Source: Malania oleifera
Lineage: Eukaryota; Streptophyta; Magnoliopsida; Santalales; Ximeniaceae
DNA: 64,000 nt
NCBI RefSeq assembly: GCF_029873635.1
Contig: NC_080423.1
Coordinates: 104,265,773-104,329,772, forward strand
Reading direction: 5' to 3'
Shown in pieces: positions 38,088 through 48,749 of the stretch. How positions within the stretch are numbered: the first letter of the stretch is position 1; every line of letters starts with the position of its first letter. Under the pieces are notes generated by a model. The model searched no databases. It was not told the origin of the DNA and saw nothing but the letters and a program-made list of their open reading frames with translations. The translations under genes and the position numbers were made by a program.

Positions 38088-38788
38088 TTAGAGCCTTAAC
38101 TCAACGTCAACATCTATTGAAGTGCTAGCGGTGTCATTGCTAACTACCTGGGTTATTTCTTAGCGGAGTTGACCTCTTGTAATATCGCTTGCTTGGGTCG
38201 AAAAAAGGGAGAAAACACTCGTTTCCCTTGTGGCCTTCAGTGTGGATGCTTGTAACGAGCCATTGGTGGCCTGTACATGAGTTTCAATGCGTATTGGATC
38301 TCTTGACAATGGTAGAGTAGGCCAACATTATCCGAAACCCTTAGTGTGGTGACTGCGATGCTGCCATTGTAAGGGGTATGACTCATTGGTGTGATGTTAG
38401 TTGTAAGCTTCATAGACGGAATATTGTCGATAGGGATGAGGGTACAAGTGGTTGGGAAAATGGCAGGGGCACTACTTGGGGCGGTGGTGGCGGAGAAGGT
38501 AAGATGGATAATTGGTGGGGTAGTAGTTGAAATAGTGGCTTCTTCAACTGATCCCCACTTACGCTTACGGTTCTCAAACCAAAAGCGTACATTTCTCGGC
38601 TTGATTGGATCATACCGTCGAAGTCGTGCTGCAAGCAAGATAGCCCACTCCACAGAAGGGAGTTCCCCTTGACTGTTGCGGAAGGCCTCCTCTAAAATCT
38701 CCAGCTACGCCTTGTTGGGTTTCCATCTTTAGATTGGTGATCTAGTGCTGCTCTCAGCAACTTGGGGAGTTGGGTGATTTGACAACAT
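38088..38788 (-). pseudogene. WOX: WUSCHEL-related homeobox (WOX)-like gene copy, intronless, broken
   Basis: On - an ATG at 38788 opens a frame whose translation has a WOX-type homeodomain. It shows RWKPN at the start, LEILEEAF in helix 1, LAARLRRYDPI in helix 2, and NVRFWFENRKRKW as recognition helix. RW.P, L.IL, L..Y..I and NV.xWF.N are family hallmarks of WOX proteins; the usual YWFQNHKAR is altered. A Thr/Pro/Ser-rich tail follows. Close to the end, in another frame, lies DVELRL before a stop (38088-38090), similar to the EAR-like C-terminus of WUS. No introns are visible. About three interruptions make it non-functional as read. WOX proteins are plant transcription factors of stem-cell niches and organ initiation. 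It sits inside, and in the same orientation as, the LTR element, so a captured host transcript is the likely origin. Confidence 0.65.
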
Positions 38789-38903
38789 TTTCCAGTAATG
38801 AGACAACCAAGAGAAAAGTTAGGAAGAACTAATCTTTACAAATTGAAATGTGGTTGTTAAAGATGATAGAAAGCTGTGATGCTTAGAGTTCGAGGAGGGC
38901 AGA

Positions 38904-38916
38904 CCCTTTTTATAGG
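38904..38916 (-). promoter_or_regulatory. TATA-like box upstream of the WOX-like copy
   Basis: The - strand reads CCTATAAAAAGGG about 115 bp before the WOX-like ATG. This is a good plant TATA spacing for a leader of about 85 bp. It suggests that promoter sequence was carried along, or arose, with the gene copy. Confidence 0.4.
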
Positions 38917-38939
38917 GGAAGGGCCGCGTGTTGTGGAAA

Positions 38940-39340
38940 TCGAGAGAGAGCGACGTGATCCGCGAGAATCGAGAGAAAGCGATGCGTGTCACGGATATCG
39001 AGCGACGCATTTTGCAAAAATCAAGGGAGAGCGACGTTTGCCACGAGAATGGAGAGAGAGCGACGCATGTCACGGATATCGAGCGACGCGTTTTACATAA
39101 ATCGAGGAAGAGTGACGTGTGTCGCAAGAATTGAGAGAGAGTGACGTGTGTCATGGATATCGAGCGACGCGTTTTGCAAAAATCGAGGGAGAACGATGTG
39201 TGTCGAGAAAATCGAGAGAGAGCGACGTGTGCCTCAAGTAATGTATTTTTCAAAAATCGAGGGAGAGTGATATATGTTGCAAAAATCAAGAGAGAGTGAC
39301 ACGTGTTGCAGAAATCAAGCGAGCGACACGTATTGCAAAA
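38940..39340. repeat. Minisatellite, 81-bp unit made of three 27-bp subunits
   Basis: The word ACGGATATCGAGCGACGC recurs at 38991, 39072 and 39153 (one base changed in the last), an exact 81-bp period. Inside each unit the motif ATCGAGRGAGAGCGACG recurs about every 27 bp. Both periods are multiples of three, so long ORFs appear across it on both strands without being genes. It lies directly upstream of the WOX-like copy. Confidence 0.85.
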
Positions 39341-39414
39341 TTTGCGGACTCAAGGTTCTTTTCATGTTTCTACATCTTTATTAATGGTTTAACTATAATT
39401 AATCTCATCCTTAG

Positions 39415-39575
39415 GTCACCACTTGGGTGGGTGGCCTAGTGGTAAGGAACCGGTTGTGCATCCATGTGATCGCGGGTTCGGGTTCCCATTATGCCAAAGT
39501 GGTCTCATGCCTTGGCCTTGCTTTAGGGGTAAGTGAGTTGTAGTCGATAATTTCCATCCATGAGGCTTTTTTTTT
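39415..39575 (+). mobile_element. tRNA-derived SINE inside the minus-strand element
   Basis: Box A-like GTGGCCTAGTGGT (39431-39443) and box B-like GGGTTCGGGTTCC (39474-39486) have tRNA-like spacing. A non-tRNA body follows, ending at a T run (39569-39578). No acceptor stem is present, so it is a SINE rather than a tRNA gene. Confidence 0.65.
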
Positions 39576-39579
39576 TTAC

Positions 39580-39599
<20 letters not shown>

Positions 39600-39616
<17 letters not shown>

Positions 39617-39970
39617 TAAAATTTAACTTGTATTAACTTTTATAAATTTATACAAAATAAAAATTAAAGATTCCGTCAAAATTTGTACTCCTAAATCAAA
39701 CTTGGATACTTGATGGGAATTGAATATGCAATGAATATATATATATTCATATTTAACTTACACATGCTAAGAGATTTTTTTTTTGAATTTAAATATAATA
39801 TAATAACATTTAAATTATATTTAATTCCTTATAAACTAATACAAAATTAAAATTAAAGATTTCGTCAAAATATATATTCTTCAATTAAGTTTGAATGTTT
39901 TAATGAGAATTGAATATGTAATGTAAAAATATAGATATTTATATTCAACTTGCACATGTAATGGAATTTT
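39600..39970. repeat. Two diverged direct repeats of about 190 bp
   Basis: AATTAAAGATT(C/T)CGTCAAAAT and GAATTGAATATG(C/T)AATG each occur twice about 195 bp apart (39660 and 39855; 39718 and 39907). The sequence is AT-rich and non-coding. Confidence 0.6.
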
Positions 39971-40532
39971 GGGTAAATTCAGATTTCAGAATAAACCATT
40001 TGTTCATATTTATTTGTATGTATAGCACTTCCAAACCCAGTAGGGTCTAATGTGTTCTTATATTTTTAGTGAAAATAATAAAAACAAAAATAAATAAATC
40101 TAGGATATTATTATATTATTATATTTATATATATGAAAATTTTAAATTATTAATGCACCTAATCTAACAATTAATTATGAGTCATCAATATGAGTACGTG
40201 TTTTTACAAACATAAATAACATATTTAACTTAATTAACGTATCTTCAATAATACTATCATTTTTTTTAGAGAATATAAAATTGTTATCTGTCCTTGGAGC
40301 CTTCACGTTAATCTCATTTTCTCAAATGTTACTATCTTTAGGATCTATTATTAAACAATGATCAAATGTTATTTTAAAATCGTAAATCTATTATTAACGT
40401 ATAATAATATAACAAACTAAAATAAATATTTTAAACTACTCAATTCTACCCAAATCATGTTTTATATTTAAGTTCTAGTAAAATCTATATGCTAGAGTAT
40501 GCAGAACCTATATCCTATTCTCTGATACTAAT

Positions 40533-41958
40533 TGTAAAGACCCGAACTCGAGTGGGTTCCTACAAATATAAATTTTTCAACGGACGCAAATAAATCTAAA
40601 TTATTTTTCTGTATAAAAACTTTTACCATCAACTACAACAGTAAAATTTTATATTCATATACTATAACTGTTAAAATGAACTTTTTAACTTTTAAAACTA
40701 TAACTATAATACTCAATCATGTGTGTATATATATAGATATATACTTTTCCGTATTAAATCATTAACTAGGCATAAGAATGCCCCTATTCACATAAATATA
40801 TACTTTTCCTTCAATTCATCAATAACTCTGTATATGTAATTAAATATGTATATACACGTACTGTAAAAACCACCCTTATGTCTGTTAATCGTAAGTCATG
40901 TTTACCCCTATGACCGGATTGTGCGATCTGAAGACTGGACTTAACTGGCTGGTCAGTCAAACTAAATCAACGTATATCATCATTAAGTAAGATTTTCCAT
41001 ATTAAACTATGCTCCGACACAGGTGTGCAGTTAGAAAAAATCTACTACCACATAAAATCACTTTGCAAACAGCATGGGTGCACTCTGATCTGTTTAAACT
41101 TTAAGCTGCGGTATCGAGCATTCATAATTTTTTGTATCGTCTGAGGAATAAGGGGTTTTAAAAATATTTTTATTATATAATTTGTACAATTATAATAATA
41201 TCATGAAAATCTCATTTTTACTCATATTTTCGAGAAATATGCAACATAAAAAAATTCAACTCATGTAATCTTTACTTATATTTTTGTGAAATATGCAACT
41301 TATAAATAAACTCATGCCACACAATTTTCGTGTTAAAAATATTTCCTTCAATAGAAATTAATGATGTAAAATGCTCGAGAGATTTATAATATTTCTTAAC
41401 TAAAAAATAAATACAAGTATATTAAAGATAAAATTAGTATAATTAAATATGTGTAAAAATAAAATTAGGAGAATTTCATGAAATTAACTAACATAATTGA
41501 AATTTACTTATAAATAAACTTGGGTATGAATTTTAAATAAAAATTTAACATAATTAAATTTACTTACTTTTTCTTTTATCTTGTGCTGCGAACACAACGA
41601 ATATCTCTAAAAAATGATATCGAAAATAGTGGGTGAGTGAGAATTTTAATTATAGTAAAAATTTTCACTCCACCACTAATTCTTTTACTCACTAATCCTC
41701 TCTTCCTTTGATTTTTTTTTTTTTTTTGTAAAAAATGAAGGTTGAGAGCTTCCTATTTATAGAAAAATTTTGGGGAAGAAAATTGAATTTGTAAAGGTGT
41801 GGGGAAATGAGTGAAATTATAATTTTTTAAAATTAAGGAATGAGCATGGATGAGTTAGGTATGGGATGGGGATCGAGGTCATATGGGAGAAATGAGAGTG
41901 CTTGTCGACACTCCCATTTAATTAATTAATTAATTAATTTTTTTAAAAAATTTTTAAA

Positions 41959-42028
<70 letters not shown>

Positions 42029-42504
42029 GTTATTATTTTTAAGTTATGTTTTATTTTTATTTATTTATTTTTTAAAAAATTAAGTTCGAATTTTGAAAAC
42101 TCATGTATGCCCCATATGATCTTGTGGGTCCCACACAACTTCAAGACCTAAGTTGATCCTATGTAACTCCAATAGTCCTTATACAGTTTATTGAATCCTA
42201 CACAATTTCAGGACTCATGTGGACCTCACACGACTTCGGGACTCATGTGGGCCCCACGTGTACAAGCATTGTCTACCTTATTTATCCTGTGAAAATTCAT
42301 TTTGACCAGACCGACCTCTAGGGAGTGACTGAATTACAATGGTCTTTGAGCACTCACTAAGACAAGATTTTTCTTAGGCATCAAACATGAAATCAAGGAT
42401 CTTACAAAAAAATATTTCTGTATTAATATTAATTTAATGACCATTTTTATTATTTTATTATTGTTATTATGCTTTAATCTTATATATATTTTTGGGTCAT
42501 CACA
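40533..42504 (-). repeat. 5' LTR of the minus-strand element
   Basis: On + it starts TGTAAAGACCCG and ends GGGTCATCACA. Compared with the other LTR it lacks about 0.4 kb near its U5 side. A long AAT run followed directly by an ATT run (about 41961-42029) forms a perfect inverted repeat. Confidence 0.85.
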
Positions 42505-43057
42505 TATATAATCTCTTTTTCAGGTAAAATATTTTTTTTGGAAGTGTTCACTTTACAGTCGGCATGTTGCCGAAATTTTGTTAAAAACTTTTTCAAAATA
42601 TAAGATAATAGATGTTGAAGTATATAACTGTATAAGCACCAAATGAGATAAGTAATGTTCTTGGAACCACAAATAGCATGTATATGTTTGAGTTGGCCGC
42701 AGTTGATCACTTGACCACATTCACACGTGTTTTAATAAGTATGGGTGAATATTTTCTCATAATGTTATTGTTAAGTATGCCCCTTCGAAAAATTTTTTGT
42801 TATCAACATAAATCTTAAGGTTTCATCTTTCCTGGCCAATGCCTCCGCGAACGAAGCCTTGGGTTGCCTCAAAGCATGGCCACTCGCCACGATGCGTTGC
42901 CAAGCGGCAGAGGTTCTAGGACCCACCAAGGGGAGAGTCTTCTTCTAGCGGTCAAGCAGCCCTGAGTGATTACGAACAGATTTCAGATGAGACGAGAGCA
43001 CCAAGGGTGACTTTTGAGGATGTGCAGTTGCCCTCGGCACGTTCTGCTATGCCACCC

Positions 43058-43792
43058 ATTGAAATGATTTATTTGCAGAAAACAACTAGGTTTCAAGTAC
43101 AGGTTTTATGGGAAAATGTCTAATTTATAGACGGTGGCTCCTCCTCGCAACAATAAGGTGCTTCTTCTTGTACATTGTGATGTTAGGATCTTAGTTCAAT
43201 TGATCTTACAAAATGCTTTGTACTTTGTTTTAGAAACTAGTGGAGCCAATAAAGATTAAATGTTGGGGTGTTGTGAACTTCTCAGCTTAATTAATGTGAT
43301 ATCCGAGGTCTTGTGAGAGATCTAATCAAATGTGGAGAAATGAAAGGAATTGTAAGTTTTATTATTATGTTTTCTGCAATATAAGAGACGATGGTATTAT
43401 GTTATATGAATTGTAGAATTCGCGGGTTGGAATACATGCTTGTGTTGAACACCATCCGCATGATTGATGCAGTATATTGTGAATTGTATGCTCGTAGTGG
43501 ATTTAGGCTGTTGCATGATTGAAATGATTTATTTGCTGAAAACAATTAGGTTTCAAGTATAGGTTTTATGGGAAAATGTCCAATTTACAGACGGTGGCTC
43601 CTCCTTGCAACAATAAGGTGCTTCTTCTTGTACATTGTGATCTTAGGATCTTAGTTCAACTGATCTCACAAAATTCTTTGTGCTTTGTTTTAGAAATTAA
43701 TGGAGCCAATAAAGATTGAATGTTGGAGTGTTGTGAACTTCTCAACTTGATGTGATATCCGTGGTCTTGTGAGAGATCTAATCAAATGTGGA
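43058..43792. repeat. Direct duplication (about 278-bp copies, 460-bp offset)
   Basis: 43058-43337 and 43518-43792 match closely, both starting ATTGAAATGATTTATTTGC and both ending GAGAGATCTAATCAAATG plus a few bases. They are separated by 180 bp of other sequence. Confidence 0.85.
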
Positions 43793-44002
43793 TACGCCGA
43801 GTCTCGGGCGAAGGAGTTGGTTCAGCGGATGCATACGATGGAAATGGAGAATCAGCAATTGAAAGACATGGTGTCTAATGTCACAGTGGAGAACCAGAGT
43901 TTGAAAGACAAGGTGTCCAATGTTGAAGCCATGCTTGCAGTAATTTTGAACAGGCAATTAAGCACAGTTCGAACAAATAATGCGCCAATCTTGACCAGAT
44001 GA
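43769..44002 (+). CDS. Unknown coiled-coil ORF, possible fragment
   Basis: A 77-residue frame with strong heptads. NQQLKDMVSNVTVE is followed directly by NQSLKDKVSNVEAM, a 14-residue (two-heptad) duplication. It begins inside the second copy of the direct duplication, and no promoter or splice context is visible. I do not recognise a family. Similar coiled coils end some plant CACTA transposases and also occur in retroelement accessory ORFs. It is most likely a transposon gene remnant rather than a host gene. Confidence 0.25.
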   Translation: MRDLIKCGYAESRAKELVQRMHTMEMENQQLKDMVSNVTVENQSLKDKVSNVEAMLAVILNRQLSTVRTNNAPILTR

Positions 44003-45379
44003 TGCAGGTATGTAAAACGTAATTTGAACTGCGTGCTGGTAGTTCTGTTGCTTGTTTAATTCTATTCATATGCTAAATTGTGAATTGTTGGGAGATACTG
44101 GAACTGTGTTGCTTATATTGTTAGGACTTGATTTATATTTTCCGCAATTTCGTATATGCGTAGACGAACTTGAGGTTTTGTACTACTGCTGTTGGCTTAA
44201 CTAAACCTAGGAGGAACTTTTGTGACTTGCAGGTTTGGGAAATGTTTTATTTATAGACAGCATGGTGCTAAAAAATTGTTAAATTCCAACGCCTTCTTAA
44301 CCTCCTCCGAAATAAATCTTCCAAACACTATAGCCTACAAGTAATACAGGAGCCTCCCAACTCCTTAATTGAAGATCTAATAACATTAAACTTCCAACTT
44401 AAGACCCAATTAGGGAAACGAAGATCAAAAGCATGCATAAAATCTAGTCAGAATAAAGATCATCAGAATAAATTTAAATAGATCATAGTGTTTCAAAGCT
44501 TACTTTTTTTTTTTTTTTTTGTGTGTTTTGTACCACTTATAAGGTGCAGTCATTACTGGTTGGATTATTCTTAACTGTTTAGAGTAAACACCCAGGTTTG
44601 GAATATATTTCTATGGAAAATGTCTTATTTATAGGGAAAATGCTGCCAAATTTTTATAAAACTTCTATAATTTTGGAAAACATAATCCTATGAACTTTCA
44701 TGCATATCATTGTCTTTATTTTTAAGTCATAAGGTTGTCTTGAGCACATTGAGCATCTGTATGATGCAAAAATCTTCTGAATTGCATACTTTTGTGACTT
44801 GCAGGTTTGGGAAATATTCTATTTACAGACAGTATGCTGTTGAAAATTTGTTAAATTTCTCCCAAAATAATCAAAGACATATACCATATTTGTGAGAATG
44901 ATTATAGTGTGGTGAATGTTAAAACATTTTTGAAAGGATGAGTGAAGTTCAAATGAATTTTAAACTTCATCTCTAAATTTACTTTTACATATGTTAAGTG
45001 AAAATTCTATCAATAAAGGACTCATTTGTATTTGATTATTATAGTTGTTTTTGAGTCCTAAAGAAGCCATGTAAACCATTATCAACATCACATTCTATTT
45101 TTTCATAGACCTATAGTCTGATATAGATTGTTTGTGGGATGCATAAACACATTACATTATTTAATGCTGATTATATGTAGATCTTGTGCACTCATATAAT
45201 TCATTAATTACTGGTTCGATTATGTGAACAGTTTAATGTAAACACCCAGGTTTCGAACATATCTCTATGAAAAATGTCCTATTTACAGGGAAAATGTTGC
45301 CAAAATTACTTAAAACTGATAAAACTTAGCTATTTAACATAGTATTATTTTTGGAATGGTTCCCAAACTTCTAAAATCG

Positions 45380-45516
45380 AAATTCTGCTCTGGTTAGGTG
45401 GTAGAGAATCTCCCCAAGATCATCATGGTAGCTTTTGATCGTCGAACCAGGGAGAAATGTGGCCAGAAATCTAAAGAGAAGTGAGAGAAACTGAAAACTA
45501 GTGTGGTGTGTGTGTA

Positions 45517-45594
<78 letters not shown>

Positions 45595-45915
45595 GGCTGA
45601 TTTTTTCGTCAAAAATCTGATTTTTGCCCTTATATAGATGGCTGACCATGTGGCCTCATTGACGAGACATGTTGACTTATCGACGAGGTGAAGAAGGCAG
45701 TTCGTTGATGAAAGTAAAGAATTCGTCAACGAATTAATGGGTCTGAAATACACCCTCTTGGTATCTCTTTGTCGACGAGATATTGAGACTTGTCAACGAC
45801 CCATATAAGGAAGTTCGTCGACGATGTCAGGGCATTCGTTGACGAGCCCTGCTTTACCTCCTCTGAATTTTCCTTTCCCTCTTCTATTTAATGACTATTA
45901 TTTTCCACGTCTTTG
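45380..45915 (-). mobile_element. Truncated Ty3/gypsy LTR (same family as window edges)
   Basis: On - the order is GTCGACGA/GTTGACGA palindrome array (45640-45850), TATA-like word near 45635, a CT-rich leader including a large microsatellite, then a GGTTCGACGATC word as in the other copies. The LTR start on the right and the U5 part on the left are missing. Confidence 0.7.
45519..45591. repeat. (GA)n microsatellite
   Basis: About 70 bp of pure GA, inside the LTR fragment at the place where related LTRs have a shorter CT tract in their leader. Confidence 0.97.
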
Positions 45916-45927
45916 CCGAAAATTTGG

Positions 45928-46362
45928 AATTTCAGGGTAACCCATCATATCCTATTTGTCCTAGATATAATAAAAAGCATTCGGGGGAATGCCAAAGTGG
46001 ATCAAATACATGTTTCTAGTGTGGTAGACCTAGCCATGTTGCACGACACTGCCTTGGCTCGACGAATAATGCATCCCCACCTAATCAATATTAGGGAGGG
46101 AATTAGACACCCCGAGGCAACTACCAAAGGAACACCGCCCAGGCGTGAGTTTATTCTCTTATTCCCGGAGATGCAGAAAATGTGGGAGACATGGTGACAA
46201 GTGATATCTTATTGTTTTCAAATAAAGGTATGGTGTTATTTGATTCAGGAGCAACACACTCTTTCATATCTTTGGGGTATATTAAATGGTGTGGGGGTAG
46301 AAATTTAGTTATTAGACGCCGAATTATCTTTAATCACACTAACAATAACAGTAGTAGTATGT
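45928..46362 (+). mobile_element. Ty3/gypsy gag-protease fragment
   Basis: The + strand shows a retroviral-type zinc knuckle (CGRPSHVARHCL part, near 46015-46055), and about 180 bp later a protease active-site segment LFDSGATHSFIS (46217-46270). This fixes it as the gag/pro junction of a plant gypsy element. It is a broken fossil and abuts the oppositely oriented LTR fragment on its left. Confidence 0.8.
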
Positions 46363-46395
46363 AGAAAAGTGATTAGAGATTATCTAGAGAATAAC

Positions 46396-46740
46396 TGTTA
46401 CTTCCAATGAAGGAAAACCGTCGACGGATTGATGAAACCGTCGATGATTTTTTTAGGGTTGTTTTTGAAATTTAAACTGAGAAGATCAATAGGTTGGGGA
46501 TATGGAGGCAAATCTTCCACGGATTGATACATTGGTATTTGAGGGATTCTCTAATACCTCTATCTGTATAGGGGTTAGTATAAATATAATGTTGTAACCC
46601 TAATTTTGCAAATTTCAGCTACCACTTGCTCCTGTGGACGTAGGCATTCTGCCGAACTACGTTAAATCTTTTGGTATGTCTTTTATTGCTTTCATTATAT
46701 GTGTGTTTCCGTATTGTTCATCGTGATTGTTACATTGCAT
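46396..46740 (+). mobile_element. Probable copia-type LTR
   Basis: It starts near TGTTACTTCC (46396). Motifs CCGTCGACGG and CCGTCGATGA lie at 46426-46455, a TATA-like GTATAAATATA near 46577, then CCTGTGGACGTAGGC and ACTACGTTAAATCTT (46630-46672). The latter are hallmarks of the R-U5 part of plant copia LTRs. The right end is uncertain and no target duplication was identified. Confidence 0.5.
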
Positions 46741-48717
46741 TGCACGATCGTTTTTGCGCTACATTGCACAATACAAAGAAAATATGTTTTATTCCTTAAA
46801 CAAAATTCTTAATCCAAACAAAATTTAAGGAATTAACATGTGGATTGACTGGTTTGTTTGGGAAAGAAAGGCTGAAAACGCTGTCTTAGGGCATTCCTCC
46901 TCCATAATCACACTAAATAGCATGATGAATATTATAATTTTATCAAGCTAATAATTAAATTAATAATATAAAAGTTAGCCATATATGCACAAACAAGAAG
47001 GCCCTAACATATGTTGGTGTGTAAAAATAAACTGAAACTGAATGAGTAGCATCAAATTTTTGTTTTTTATTTATGCACATTTCTTTTATCCAATTTGTAT
47101 GTATTTGGAACTTGAAAGTATTAAGAAAAAGAATGGAAAATATGAAAGATTTCACTTTTTTCATTTTTAGTTATTAAGAAAAATAAAAAATAAAAAAACA
47201 CCAAATCAATGATTTTTTTTTTGATATTACACATAACTAATATTCAATTTTTCTTAGTATTTAATAACATTGGAATATTTTTAAAAAAAAATTTTTTTTA
47301 ATAACATTTGACATTGAGAGAAAATATATTAAAAAATGGAATTCCTTCTTAATTAAGAGAGAAATCATAAGACCAGAGTTCATTTCCAAGAAAAATGCTC
47401 AGAACAACTGCATTCTCTTTTAGTACATCTATATATATATTTTAAAGAAATGGTAAATTTATTAAAGGAGCGACAAATAAGAAACTTTCAATCCTCTTGA
47501 ATGAAACATCTATGACCCTGTGTTGTGCACATCATATGATTTTATAAATAGGTTTTAAATTCATTTATTACACAATAAGATTAATTTTTCTTTTCAACAT
47601 AAAAAAATTCCAACTCCATATTTTCTACATCACGCTATTGAAATCACTTTAGATAAGTGTTGTTGAAAATATCACCCTTATATTTTAAACATTTTAGATT
47701 TATCCTGTAGAAAAATAAATACAATTGTATATAACTCAAAAACAACGCATGTACCATTATGCTCAATCCAAGTTTAACACACAACATTACAACCAATTAA
47801 AAAAATTTAATTCTAAATTTACAAAGGAAAAATATATGAAGACTTAGATATTTTAAACATAGCATGAGGTAACTATTTCCAATGATATTGGATTCTTGAT
47901 GGTACCCTTTCTTGAAAAAAGTCTAGCTTAGTTATAAAATTTTTTTTGCCAGTTATCTTATCGATTTCCAAATCTCAATCACCAGAGAAATTATATATGA
48001 GACCTATCTCTCTATATTATTAACATGTCTGTTTTTTAGATGCAAAGCATACGAAAATAAATCCTACATTTGTTCGCATCATCAGACACATGAAAAATTG
48101 GAGCGATTGTCACATATTTTAATTTAGAAAACAGGCATATAAACACCATGTAGGGTTAGGTCGTGTTTATAATTAATTTCTCCCATCGCACCATTCAAAA
48201 AGAAGAATGTGTCTTGAATTACCTTACATGCATAAAAATTTCAGCTGAATATATTGGATAAAATCAAAATCATCTAAATATTAAGATCAATTGTATTTTG
48301 TAGCATCTTCATAACACATTGCCTTAAGTTCTTGACTTTTGTGTAGCTTTTATCCATTATAATTTTAATTTTTACCCATTAATCTTTTTGTAGAGCAAGC
48401 ATTACTTTTTTCACAAGCTAGCCAGCCAGCCATTGTGTAAAACGATGAATGTGAACAGGGAATCCGACAAGCTGGTAGAACTGCTAGCTTTAATCTACTT
48501 GGATGCTGGATTTGGCAACATGGAAATAAATAAAACATAATGTTTTATTCTATATGTTTCCTACATGCATCCTTTTGTTTTGTCCCTTTGCTCTTTTTGA
48601 CCTGAAAAAGAGAAGGAATAATGAATCCAGAGAACCATACTATGGAGTGAGAACTCAAATCGATTTCATATATAGCAGTCCATGATCTTCCCAACGCTGT
48701 TTTTAATATTCTATATA

Positions 48718-48749
<32 letters not shown>

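Larger units (their letters stand above)
35353..42504 (-). mobile_element. Two-LTR non-autonomous retroelement carrying a WOX-like gene copy
   Basis: Reading -: 5' LTR 42504-40533, primer-binding-site relic next to it (TAGTATCAGAGA-like, close to the tRNA-iMet type TGGTATCAGAGC) at about 40519-40532, internal region 2.75 kb, polypurine tract (opposite strand TTCTCCCCTCCTT, 37782-37794), 3' LTR 37780-35353. Flanks TATGT (35348-35352) and TATAT (42505-42509) differ at one base and are probably a mutated target duplication. No gag or pol was recognised inside. The interior holds a broken WOX-like gene, a minisatellite, a SINE and AT-rich repeats. LTR pairs match at roughly 95% by eye over 35835-36040 versus 40665-40880, so the insertion is not very recent. 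The LTRs differ in length (about 2.43 and 1.97 kb). Confidence 0.8.
42505..45370. other. Repeat-rich stretch with traces of Ty3/gypsy LTR and gag leader
   Basis: Variants of the phrase GAAAATGTCCTATTTACAGGG followed by a GCTG.CAAATTTT word recur at about 42535, 43120, 43575, 44235, 44600, 44805 and 45270. Such phrases are typical of Tekay-type LTRs. At 42838 the + strand opens with a gag-like start (MPPRTK) and a hydrophilic stretch to about 43030. All is broken and unordered, and no clean LTR ends were found. Confidence 0.35.

Noticed and set aside
38819-39289. 156-codon ORF on minus with Ser/Phe/Arg repeats
   Set aside because: It is produced by the 81-bp minisatellite, whose period is divisible by three. 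No protein family is recognised, and similar ORFs exist on the other strand.
39427-39490. Possible tRNA gene
   Set aside because: It has box A and box B but no acceptor or anticodon stem, and a T-run follows a non-tRNA body. A SINE fits better.
45371-45753. ORFs with long Leu-Ser or Ser-Leu repeats
   Set aside because: They are translations of the (GA)n microsatellite within an LTR fragment.
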